Below, piece after piece: positions 37,081-46,197 of a DNA stretch of 64,000 bases. The notes under the pieces were generated by a model. That model did no database searches, was not told the DNA's origin, and saw nothing but the letters and a program-made list of their open reading frames with translations. How positions within the stretch are numbered: position 1 is the first letter of the stretch; the number at the start of each line of letters is the position of its first letter. The position numbers were made by a program, and so were the translations under genes. Source of the stretch: Calocera cornea HHB12733 (taxonomy: Eukaryota > Basidiomycota > Dacrymycetes > Dacrymycetales > Dacrymycetaceae); contig KV424036.1 in assembly GCA_001632435.1 (NCBI GenBank), positions 36,623 through 100,622 of the forward strand, in the 5' to 3' direction.

Positions 37081-38211
37081 TACATTGTTGGGTTGTGTTG
37101 GCACGTGCGACTGGTTGCAACTTGGCATCTAACCTGCAATTGGACACCAGACCCTCTGATTGGGTGGCAACGTAGGCGGGTGTCGCCATTACTACCAACT
37201 CCCTTATTGCCAACCAACCACCTTGTTAGGATCTGTGTTGCCCTCACAGGAGCACAACACTGCTGGATCTTCTTGCAATGCTCTCTGGTGATCATATGGC
37301 CAAGAGAACCATGTTTTGAGCTCAGAGCATTGCTTGATGAGGCAATTGGTCCAGTTCTTCCCAACCACTCCTTTGCCCCACATTGCCTGCAGCATATTTG
37401 CCATATCCTTGTGAGGGCACACAACCCACACTAGGACAAGCCGGAGGAATTGGAATAGGTGGAAGGGGTGTAGAGGATGTTGTATAAACTATTCCAATCC
37501 TCTGGAGTGTGATAGAGTCCAATTCCGCTTCTGGTTAGTGGCAGGAGGTCTGGAATGGGTGATTCTGGATATTTGGTGAAGTGGTCAACCTTTGGGGCCA
37601 ATTCCAAAGGGGCAGAGTTGATGGTGAGCTATTCCTGCTCCATTTGGGGATGAGAGGTCAGAATTACACAATTCCGGAGTTGGCAGTCTGGAAGAGGAAT
37701 TGGCAGGTGTAGAAGGGCAATCCAAGAGCGGAATAGGTATGAGATGAGATACTGGGTTACTATCTCCCACAGGAGGTTGCAGGGAATCCTTAGAGATCAG
37801 ATCTGAGGATTCCCATACTATCCTAGTCTACTATATATAGGAATCTGGAGTGCACTGCTATCCAAAATGTGTCGGGAGTGTTGTCCAGCTTTCCTGTGCC
37901 CTTGAATAGTGTATTCTAATCCTGCACTGCCCATTCCACCTGTTGGAACAAGCATTCCAGTGCTGCATCACCTTGGGATGGTGCAGAGGTGGTGTATGGC
38001 TGTGCAAGGGTGGGAATGGACTGGAATACCTGGAGAACCTTCTGAATAGGAGCCTGGGCATTGCCTGAGGCTGGGACATCTTGTTCTGTCCCATTCCATA
38101 TTGAGCTAGTTCATAGGGCTTCAAGGTGTTGCGGAGTCCGGAATATTGGAATAGGCTTCAGAGTTGCTGTAGTGCCCTGACACTGATACTGATTTGGCCC
38201 GCTAACTGGTA

Positions 38212-38921
38212 CTCTATGTTAAGCTGATATCCCCTCTAATCCAATACCATTTGGCCCCTCCTGATGTGGGAAAGGGGGGAAATTGGTCCCACCCTATATT
38301 CCACTAATCAATACCCAAATCCCAGCCCTGTCCTAGTGGTATTGACTTAGAGAGAGTTATTCTGGGCATGTCAAAGCCAAGACCTGGCTTCTAGAAGTTC
38401 TAGAAGAATCCATACACCAGCACAGACCCTGCCACTGCGTCCAAACAGCTGCAAACCAAATTGGCAAGATAAGGTGTCAATAAGTGGGTAGAGCTCCACA
38501 ATAAGTGCCTTAACACTGTTGTCATGTGACTTAGTCTGGCTCATGTCCGGAATCATGTGACTAATTCCAAGCTCCGATGGTCTTGATTCTGAACTCCATT
38601 GACTGATAGTCTCTATAAGTGAATAGCGGACCCCTCCCGACGTGATCGGCTTAGACAGAGTGGACTGTACAACACGGAGACTAGAACTCTTCACTAGTTG
38701 CCGGATTACAGTCATATACCAACATACACGACTCAGCAACGCGTACCCCTCGGCTTTCGAACTGGTCGTACCGGACTGCCGATGCCTCCTTGGAGCACCA
38801 GAAGTAGCGTTGATTATCAAAATCTGTATGGGCGGGACCAATTCACCCGTATGGGCTTAGTGAGGATATTGGCTCACTATGCTACTGTAGAGAGTACCTG
38901 CTTAGACAGGGTCGACATTCG
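38212..38921. other. Spacer between the Fot1-like element and the right inverted-repeat arm
   Basis: About 0.7 kb without a supported gene. An open frame at 38698-38991 runs into the arm but has no family motif. Confidence 0.45.
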
Positions 38922-39107
38922 TCTTACGGTCTGTTGGACGGTCTCTCCGAGCACTGGCTTGGGGCGCATGATAGAAGCGTGCATTGTATGAGTGTCCCAT
39001 AATTATCCTCTCATCTCAGTCTCCGAGACAAGTGGAAAGTCGAGAAAGTGAGAATGTAAACATGGCGTGAAGTCTTACAGCGCAATTCTGGAGCCACTCA
39101 GAGAGCC

Positions 39108-39710
39108 TCATCGCCCTGTACTCATCGCTCTGGCCGTGACGCCCGTAAAAGTACCGAAGCAGTCTGAACAGATCGCAGTGAGTGACGAGGGGAACACGGA
39201 TTACGAAGACCGACGAAACTTACGTATGTCAAAGGATTCGAAGGATGCGCCAGTGCCGAAGCAAGTACCTTCGGGGATCGATGAGAGCTTGAAAGTGATC
39301 TTCGTCCCCGTAAACTGTACATTACTTCAGCAACCATTTGTGGGAGATCTGACATAGTACAGACAACGCCAGTCCACAGGATCACCTCGCATGTGTCATC
39401 GCTGTCGATGACCAAGAAAGACTTCCGTGGTCCGGGAACTGTGAACTTCAATCAACTGACATCCATCAAAAGAGAGCTTTCTTACAGGTGTTGCTGTTGG
39501 CTCCGACCGCGCCAACCTGGATGAACTCCTCGAAGTTCTGGCAATCTAGATCACCGTTGAATTAACTAGCGGCAAGCAAAACAAAGGGAGCAACGTACTG
39601 TTTCCGCTGAAGGTGTCCATACCCAAGCTAGCGCGCCTCTGAATAGCTGAGGCTTGTACCATGGAAGACAGAATAGCAGTAAGACCGAGGATAGCGGCGA
39701 GGATCTGCAT
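39108..39710 (-). CDS. Small secreted four-cysteine protein, copy 7
   Basis: Minus strand, ATG at 39710, TGA at 39108-39110. The signal peptide is identical to copy 6 (MQILAAILGLTAILSSMVQA). It is followed by AIQRR, so the dibasic site is RR instead of KR, and ASLGMDTFSGN. Later exons encode CQNFEEFIQVGAVGANSN, PGPRKSFLVIDSDDTCE, FTGTKITFKLSSIPEGTC, FGTGASFESFDI and HCFGTFTGVTARAMSTGR. It is convergent with copy 6 across a 5.5-kb spacer. No disruption was seen. Confidence 0.82.
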
Positions 39711-39784
39711 GATGGCTTTCTGAGTGTCTCTGCGTGCCAAGTCGAGGACCAGTTGTCGAGCTGCTGCTACTGCCCGTGCACTAC

Positions 39785-39790
39785 CTTATA
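39785..39790 (-). promoter_or_regulatory. TATA box of secreted-protein copy 7
   Basis: TATAAG on the minus strand, 80 bp from the start codon at 39710, identical in context to copy 6. Confidence 0.7.
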
Positions 39791-41196
39791 TCCAAGTGAG
39801 CATCTTCAATCAGCAACAGTCCTCCACTCAATGCTTATAATGGGTGGCCGACTTGATGAACAATCGACTCATTTCAGTGCCATGAGTCGCCAACCTACGC
39901 GTACGTCAACTCAAAATGCGCTGTCCTCACCAGGCTCTTAACCCCTTACAGTGCTCGACAACTTGTGAGATCACCGAACTCAGCCTTCGAAGCAGCGCGG
40001 CCTAGCGTCGCCTACTGTAAACGAAGCCTACTCAGGGACCGCATGCATTCACTTGAACGGCGGAAGAGCCGCTTACTGTAACTCTCGTGACCATGATGCG
40101 GGCGTCTGCTTTGGATCCTAACCCGCCTTGCTTTCAGTTCAATGGCTGCTTAGTACTGCACTTCCAGGGGTGTGTACAGCAACGCGGCAAGTGAGACGGT
40201 GGCTGAGGGCTGGTCATTACTCTGACGCGGCGTTCACGAATGACACCGCATTTGCTTCCGACCCCGCCCGGAGGCACTCCATCAGAATGGACATCTTGCT
40301 GTGCTATTGAGCTGTGGGTCCACCCTCAGCACCAAGGAACCGCCGGCTTGTAAGCCCCTATGCCGTTAGATAAAAGCGTGTTCGTACGGTGGCAAGGTCT
40401 TGGGACTGCGCCTCGCTAACCTCCTCGCATGCCCGCTTTCACTGTCCGCGGTACTCGCAGAGGCGCATAGGAGAGATGCTCTACCCACTTTCCTACTTTC
40501 CAATGCGTCCTAGTCGGATGTCATGGTGCTGTGATTACCATTGCGATTCACGGACAAAACAAACCAGAAAAGCGGTGCGTCATGACGGACAGGGACTCTC
40601 TAGAGAGACTTAACAGGTAACTTAAACCGGCTCCATCAGGTCACTTGTATGACCCGCGGCGTAGATGAAAAACGCTAGACCCGAATAGCGCATCGGTTAC
40701 GGGTCATGTTCAGCCGTAGCAATACGTTTTCCCCTGAGGAGCACATAGATAAGCAGTGAAAACTCTTTGGCGGCCTGAGCTCCTGAAGTTGTTGAAGCTA
40801 TCACACAGCCGTGATGGCGGAGAGCGGCCCAGTCAAAGGGTCGATCTGAGCATATGTATAGGAGCTGCTCGCGAGGCCGAGCGCGACATGCGCTATCCAA
40901 TGAAGATGATTATGAAGTGAGGGGTACCGGTGATGGTCATGCCGGGTACGGCCGATGATCGGGTGGATCGCTGAAAACGTGCTTGACGAAGTCCGATGAA
41001 GACGGACCTGCAGGCGCCGCACTCCTCTGCAAGGCTACTCAACGAACCTCATACTGAGAAACCCCAGCTTTGCTATTCGTATATACATAATACGAATTGA
41101 CCATTGATTTCAGCGTTAGAAGCGAGTGTCGTAAATAAACATAAGTTTCCAAAAGAGTGCATCGAGGCGTTCGTAAGAGAGTTCAAGTGTCCATAA

Positions 41197-42055
41197 TCAC
41201 CAGCTAGCGCATTCGAGATAGAAATCGGCCTTCTCCCACCCCTCGCCGGCGGAGCTCTGGCTGAACTCCTCCCAGTCGCCGACAAATTCGATCGACCATC
41301 CGCTTTGGCCTGCGGTGGGCGCGACCTGCTTGATTGCGCCCTGGGCGCTGACGGGCGTGCCGTCCGAGTCGATGAAGACGGGATAGAAGGCTTTGGTGCT
41401 GGAGGAGACGCTCCAGATGGCAGATTCGGATAGGGAATGCGGGTTGGAGGTAGATGTGCGGGAGTTGCCTATGTCGGTGGGCTTGGCGCCGGGGAGCGCT
41501 GATATACATTAGTAACGCCCCATGAGCATGGCGTATCGCGAACTTACTTTGGTTGGTAGCAACGAGGAATGCAAAGCCGAGCTCCTCAATGCTCCCGTTC
41601 GTAGCGTCGGCAAGCCCGAGGTATTTGTACGTAGAGTTGGTGTTGGTAAGCTTGATGTCATGCGGGGCCGAGTCGAAGGACGTCGCCACCTCGAGGTACT
41701 GCCAGGCGCTTACGGCGGAGGTGATGATGTCGAATGCGCCGGTGGTGGAACCGACCTTGTGTCCGAGGTGACCAAACGCCTTGCTATCCTTCTTGACGGA
41801 GACGTAAGTCTTTCCCGGGCATCCGTTACTGTTATACGGATGAGTATGAAAGCAGAGGAGGAGGATGAGTGCTTACTTGCTCACGCCACTTCCGCGGGGC
41901 AGCATGCCTGCCTCGCGCCGGCTGGGCGGGAGCGGGGGCAAGCCGGCCTGGAAGCGAGCAGCATTGGTCAACTGCTTCGCGCGCTCCAGCTTCAGCGGCG
42001 TGGCGAAGATCCCAGCGACGAAGAGCAGGAACACGAGAGCAAGCGAGCGAACCAT
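41197..42055 (-). CDS. Secreted protein of unknown function, widespread basidiomycete type
   Basis: Three exons on the minus strand. Exon 1 (from ATG at 42055) encodes a signal peptide MVRSLALVFLLFVAGIFATP, then AKQLTNAARFQAGLPPLPPS and a basic RREAGMLPRGSGVSK stretch with possible processing sites. Exon 2 (from about 41,814) gives TYVSVKKDSKAFGHLG, then SAVSAWQYLEVATSFDSAPH, then KYLGLADATNGSIEELGFA. Exon 3 (from about 41,502) gives SALPGAKPTDIGNSRTST, then AIWSVSSSTKAFYPVFIDSD, then a Trp-containing tail ending ADFYLECASW, TGA 41197-41199. The pattern of an RFxxGLPPLPPxR motif after the signal peptide, followed by a single beta-rich domain, recurs in many agaricomycete secreted proteins, to my knowledge without an assigned function. 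Confidence 0.82.
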
Positions 42056-42147
42056 GTTTATCGACGAGCAGGTACCGTAGACTGATCCGTTAGTAGGACG
42101 TGAGAGGGGCGACTATGGGTATACAAGCTTGTCCCAGCCAGTGCTCT

Positions 42148-42153
42148 TATAAG
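42148..42153 (-). promoter_or_regulatory. TATA box of the secreted-protein gene
   Basis: CTTATA on the plus strand (TATAAG on the minus) about 93 bp upstream of the ATG at 42055. Confidence 0.55.
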
Positions 42154-42159
42154 GCGGAG

Positions 42160-42937
42160 TTTGTTCTCTCTGCCAGTGTGTCTTCGCGGCCTTGAGACTG
42201 CAAGACACCGACCAAGCCGGACCAGGCGTTGGTTCGTCGTAGACTCCTGCCTCGAGCCAGTGTTTGCTGGAGGTTGATCCAAAGCAGCAGCAATAAGCAG
42301 TGAGACCGGTACGGTCGGACATCGGACAGACAGCCTGCTCTGCCTTGTGCCTGCAGGACCACCAATCAGGCGCCGGATGGAGACTGACCACGGCCAGCGC
42401 ATCGGGGCAGGTGACTCCGGGCAGCATTCCAGTCGCGCGTGGTAGCCGCCAAGCGCCCGCCAGGCACGGAGCCGCCCAGCGCGCGGACACCGCTTGCCTC
42501 CGCATTGTCTTGCTGGGAGGAGGGCGGTGCTGCTACAACGTCGTCATCCTTTGTCGGACATGCAACAGTCCTTCCGTGCCTGTCATACCAGAGCCGAGTA
42601 GGCCCTTGGGAATGGGCGGGTGTGGTGTGAGGGAATGGGGATGTTATTGTGCTATACACCGGAATGCCTAGACCGCAGTATTTTGGCCGAAGAGTGCGCA
42701 AACTGCAAGTTCACAAAATCACAAGCGACATAGGACCACCGTGGTCCTGACAATATGAGCGGGTAAAGGCCGTACACCCACACTGTGATCTCCCCCCATT
42801 CTCATACATCTCTGCACCGGGGCCGATCCAAACCATCAAAGGTGTCCGCCCCCCTCATGGTAGCTCGTCTGGACATCGGCGGAGAACACGTTCCTACACA
42901 GTCGAAACGCCGAGGCCATGAGCCCGTGACTCTCGCG
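42160..42937. other. Intergenic region between secreted protein and cyclophilin genes
   Basis: About 0.8 kb with no supported gene. It serves as the promoter of the secreted-protein gene and the 3' flank of the cyclophilin gene. Confidence 0.5.
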
Positions 42938-43674
42938 CTATATTTCATCACCCTCTTCCACAATCCTACCCTTGTAAATCTTTACATCCTCCCTCGGCCT
43001 GTACCCCAAAAACAGTGTCCGTCAGCGATCGCGCTCCAGTCGGAGCACCACGGGGGGGCCAGGCAACCAGGCGATCACTCACCGGTCGTTCCGGTCCGTC
43101 GCTACTGCGCCTAACCGCTGCAGCACGCGTATACCCCGGCTCACTCGGCCTGTATAGGGTCGATTAAGTGATGAGAACGTGGAGCAAGACGAAAGCGGAG
43201 GCGTACCGAATATGGTGTGCTTCCCGTCTAAATACGGGGTGGGTGCGAGCGTGAGGAAGAACTGCGAGCCTGGAGTGCGCGCGTCCGCATGCCGTCAGAA
43301 ACCCTGCTCTCTCGACAGGACGTACCATTGGTGTTCGGCCCAGAGTTGGCCATCGCGAGGATGCCCGCGCCGACAAATCTCAGCTCGGGGTGTATCTCGT
43401 CCTCACTAACCCCTTGCGCTCCATCAACACCCCATCTCGCGCACGGACCAAGTACTCACAACTTCTCCCCGAAAACGCTCGTGCCTCCCCTGCCCGTGCC
43501 AGTCGGGTCACCGCCCTGCACCATAAAGTCGGCGATGATGCGGTGGAAGACGGTGTTGTTGTAGTACCCGCGCTTGGCGAGCTCGGAGAAGTTCTTGCAG
43601 GTTTTGGGCGCGTGCTGCCAGTACAGCTCCAGCTCGATCTCTCCCATGTTGGTCTCCAGCACTACTCGGGACAT
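42938..43674 (-). CDS. Cyclophilin, PPIL1 type (peptidyl-prolyl cis-trans isomerase)
   Basis: Five exons on the minus strand, about 160 residues, from ATG 43674 to TAG 42938-42940. Exon 1 encodes [20 protein letters not shown], then [40 protein letters not shown]. Then come [68 protein letters not shown] and [19 protein letters not shown]. The FHRII Arg, the [12 protein letters not shown] loop and the FFLT and KHTIFG motifs of the active site are present. Length and the [15 protein letters not shown] signature match PPIL1, a spliceosome-associated cyclophilin that binds SKIP in animals. The position of the active-site Trp (usually WLDGKH) is Tyr here. The gene diverges from the AT-hook gene, sharing a 314-bp promoter. 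Confidence 0.95.
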
Positions 43675-43988
43675 CCTGAGAGCAGACGTATAAGAAAGCC
43701 AGAGATACAGTGGAGATCCGAGATCAGTGCACGTCGGACGGGGCGGTGGTGAGGAGAATGCGGTCAGGGTGGTGGGCCCTTAAAGGTTGGGTGGCGTGAG
43801 CTCGGACCCCGTAGCACGAGACCCCGGAGGAGGTGGCTGATTTCCCCAACACCGTCGACCATCCTCAACGGCAACGACGGCGCTGTTGCACTCCCCTCCC
43901 TCGGCCACCGCCGTCCATATACCACCTACCCTATCTGACATACACGAGATCATATCTGGGGCGATAGTCTGCACTGATACGAAACGCG
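43675..43988. promoter_or_regulatory. Shared divergent promoter of cyclophilin and AT-hook genes
   Basis: Only 314 bp separate the two start codons on opposite strands, so both core promoters must lie here. No clear TATA box was seen. Confidence 0.6.
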
Positions 43989-44908
43989 ATGGCGCCCAAA
44001 GCATCGTCCTCCAAGACCGCGGCGCCCAGCTTCCTCGCCAGTGTGCCGGACCCGGAGTCGCAGGGCCCGATCGTCGCGGCTCCTGGCACGGACTGGAGTC
44101 AGCAACTGATCAAACTTGCTAAGACTGCTGAGCTCAAGTGCGCCTTCTCTTACGTTAAGACCGCACCGGCCGGCACTGACACAGCTGTGATGTAGGAAAC
44201 ACACCCTCGCGCTCCAGATCCACACCGCCGACATCGTCAACGCGCAAGCGTCGCTCGAGGAGAAGCAGAAGGCGTTGCAGGATGTTCGCTCGGAGAAGAA
44301 CTGGCTCGAGAGCGAGCGCGAGCGCCTGCTCGAGGCGCTTAAAGAGGTCAATCTGGACCGGGAGAGGGTCGACCTGGCGGAGGCGAACCTGACGCGAGAG
44401 TATGTCCATCCACATGCGGTCCCTGACTGGGTATACTCAAGTATATGCGCGGTATAGCATACACGCGTTCCAGAATACCATCACGTCGGTCACGGACGGG
44501 GCGTATGCGCAGTCCCGCTCTACGGTCGACGTGCTGCGGCAGGAGCTTGAGCTGCCGCCGTTGCCCAGTTTGCAGGACACTCTCAACGAGAAGGCGGCAA
44601 TCATCCTCGAGGAGAAGCGCCGTGCCGCGCAACCGCAACAGCCCGCCTCGCAGCAGCGCAAACGCGGGCGCCCGCCGAAGAGGCAGAGTGACGCCGTTCC
44701 TGGCACGGGCGAGATGAGCTTCGACTCGGCGACCGGGCTGCCGCTGCTGGACGGCGTGAACGGCGCTGGGAGGGATCCCGAGACTGGGGAGGGCCCAGCG
44801 AAGCGGCCTCGGGGACGGCCGCGCAAGAACAAGGCACAGCAAGCCGAGGCTGCCGCGCAGGCTGCTGCGCAAGCCCAGGCGCAGGCGCACAGCGAGCTGC
44901 CAACCTGA
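43989..44908 (+). CDS. Coiled-coil protein with two AT-hooks (probable nuclear DNA-binding protein)
   Basis: Three exons, about 260 residues, from ATG 43989. Exon 1 encodes MAPKASSSKTAAPSFLASVP and WSQQLIKLAKTAELK. Exon 2 encodes KHTLALQIHTADIVNAQASL, then a charged heptad-like helix (KNWLESERERLLEALKEVNL), a clear coiled coil. Exon 3, entered with a TATAG acceptor, gives DIHAFQNTITSVTDGAYAQS and ELELPPLPSLQDTLNEKAAI. It then has two AT-hook cores, RKRGRPPKR and RPRGRPRKN, separated by an acidic linker, and an Ala/Gln-rich end. AT-hooks bind the minor groove of AT-rich DNA, so a chromatin role is likely, but no specific orthologue was recognised. Confidence 0.85.
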
Positions 44909-45039
44909 TCGTCGATGGACGCGCGGCGCGCATCTCCCCCTTCTCTGCTGGACTCTGGAAAAAACGGGCAAAATCTGACGACATATTCTCTGTATTGGTA
45001 GCTTATCGCATGTTTCAGTATTTACTAAATGACGTATCA

Positions 45040-45166
45040 GCATATTCGGGAAACGGATTGGCATATACAAGAAACGGATTGGCGTATTCGAGAAATGGAT
45101 TGGTGTATTCCAAGAATCGGATGGGCATATTTGAAAAAGCGGGTGGCCATATTTGAGAAAGGGGCT
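45040..45166. repeat. 21-bp minisatellite, six copies
   Basis: Six adjacent units of GCATATTCGAGAAACGGATT followed by G, decaying toward the 3' side (45040-45060, 45061-45081, 45082-45102, 45103-45123, 45124-45145, 45146-45166). Because 21 is divisible by 3, the reverse strand reads as a heptapeptide repeat (ANPFLEY). No gene model supports that it is translated. Confidence 0.9.
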
Positions 45167-45344
45167 CTGCCAAATGTTGTCCTCCATTGACAACCGAGTT
45201 TATGCCAGAATCATGATCTGTTGACCTCATTCACCCTCGCCCGCCCGTCAGGAGTACGCCTCGCCGACTGGCGACGATCGTAGTAGTAGTCATCCGGTGG
45301 CAGTGGGTGAGCGTCATAATAGCCGGAAGGAACAGGATTCTCCG

Positions 45345-45640
45345 TCACCGGTTTGTTCGATAGCCGAAATATTCCTGAGGGAGAGGAGGGAGGCGACGTG
45401 CTTCGGACCCGTCGTACCCCGTATCGTAGGGGACATCATGATGCCCTGAGAGTTCCTGATAATCATGGTGGGACCAAGCTTGAAGCTGACGATACTCGGC
45501 CGAATAGGAGTAGCTGTCAGGTGGGCCGGACAGTCGCCTGTCGAAATCGGATATTGGGGGCAAACTCGAAGGAGTGAATGCCTGGGGAGAAGGGTATCTC
45601 GAGTCCATCACTGGCACGTTGTCAGGTGAGGTCACGGGAC
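45345..45640 (-). CDS. Possible gene of unknown function, C-terminal part (tentative)
   Basis: A minus-strand frame encodes SRYPSPQAFTPSSLPPISDF, then DRRLSGPPDSYSYSAEYRQL, QAWSHHDYQELSGHHDVPYD and RRLPPLPQEYFGYRTNR. The composition (Pro/Tyr/Ser-rich, few rare codons) looks like a disordered coding tail. An upstream minus-strand segment near 45,800-45,910 (WKEIRSMVDHRMEASKNIDG, then QLRQIEN) could be an earlier exon. I could not join them convincingly or find a start, so this may be a relic or a chance frame. Confidence 0.35.
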
Positions 45641-46197
45641 ATTTCCCGGGCAGTGTGCTCATCCATACGGGGTCTGGGAGCGCAGCAGCCCAGGCAGAAG
45701 TTGGCCGCACGTGAATCCGCCGCTCACAATCCACAAGTTCAAGGGTTGGCGCGCCCGCCCGTGCTCCGAGAGGTTCAGTTTCACTGCTGTGCAGGAGTAG
45801 TTCAAGATCTTCTCGGCCGACTGGGAGGAGAGTTTTCTATCTGTCGGAGTTGGCCGTCGATGTTCTTCGAAGCTTCCATTCGGTGGTCGACCATCGACCG
45901 TATTTCCTTCCAGTAAGACGAATCGTGGAGTGCGGTAAGCAAATGTACGCAGAACGTGTACGCAGTGTCGGTGCTCTGGCTGAGTACTATTTCCTGTGCA
46001 AGCTCAGAAGTTACGGGGCAGAAGTGATGCGAAAGACGAGCCGCTATTTAGCATGCGGTGCTTCCGGCGCTTCCATACATTCTGGGCGCACGTGAAAGTC
46101 ACGTTTCTCCATTGACGGAGGGGGTTCGGCGCGTCAGGGTTGCCGTCACTTGAGCAAATATCGGTCTGCGCAGTGGCCTTCTTCAAACGCAGCTTGA

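Larger units (their letters stand above)
34707..38209 (-). mobile_element. Fot1/Pogo-like Tc1-mariner element, 3.5 kb, with terminal inverted repeats
   Basis: The left end CCAGTTAGCGGGCCAAATCA (34707-34728 in total) is repeated perfectly in inverted orientation at 38188-38209. The dinucleotide TA flanks both ends (34705-34706, 38210-38211), the Tc1/mariner target duplication. A decayed DDE transposase is encoded on the minus strand. At 3.5 kb it is longer than the roughly 2 kb usual for Fot1-like elements. The extra length is non-coding and includes a 92-bp tandem duplication (36,895-37,080) and a GGAAT-rich stretch (37,440-38,140). It sits in the spacer of the large inverted repeat. Confidence 0.88.
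38922..41035. repeat. Large inverted repeat, right arm (contains secreted-protein copy 7)
   Basis: It is the reverse complement of 31,270-33,355. The inner edge begins at CTTACGGTCTGTTGG. The outer edge fades near 41,035, where CGGACCTGCAGG matches the counterpart at about 31,285. Confidence 0.9.
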
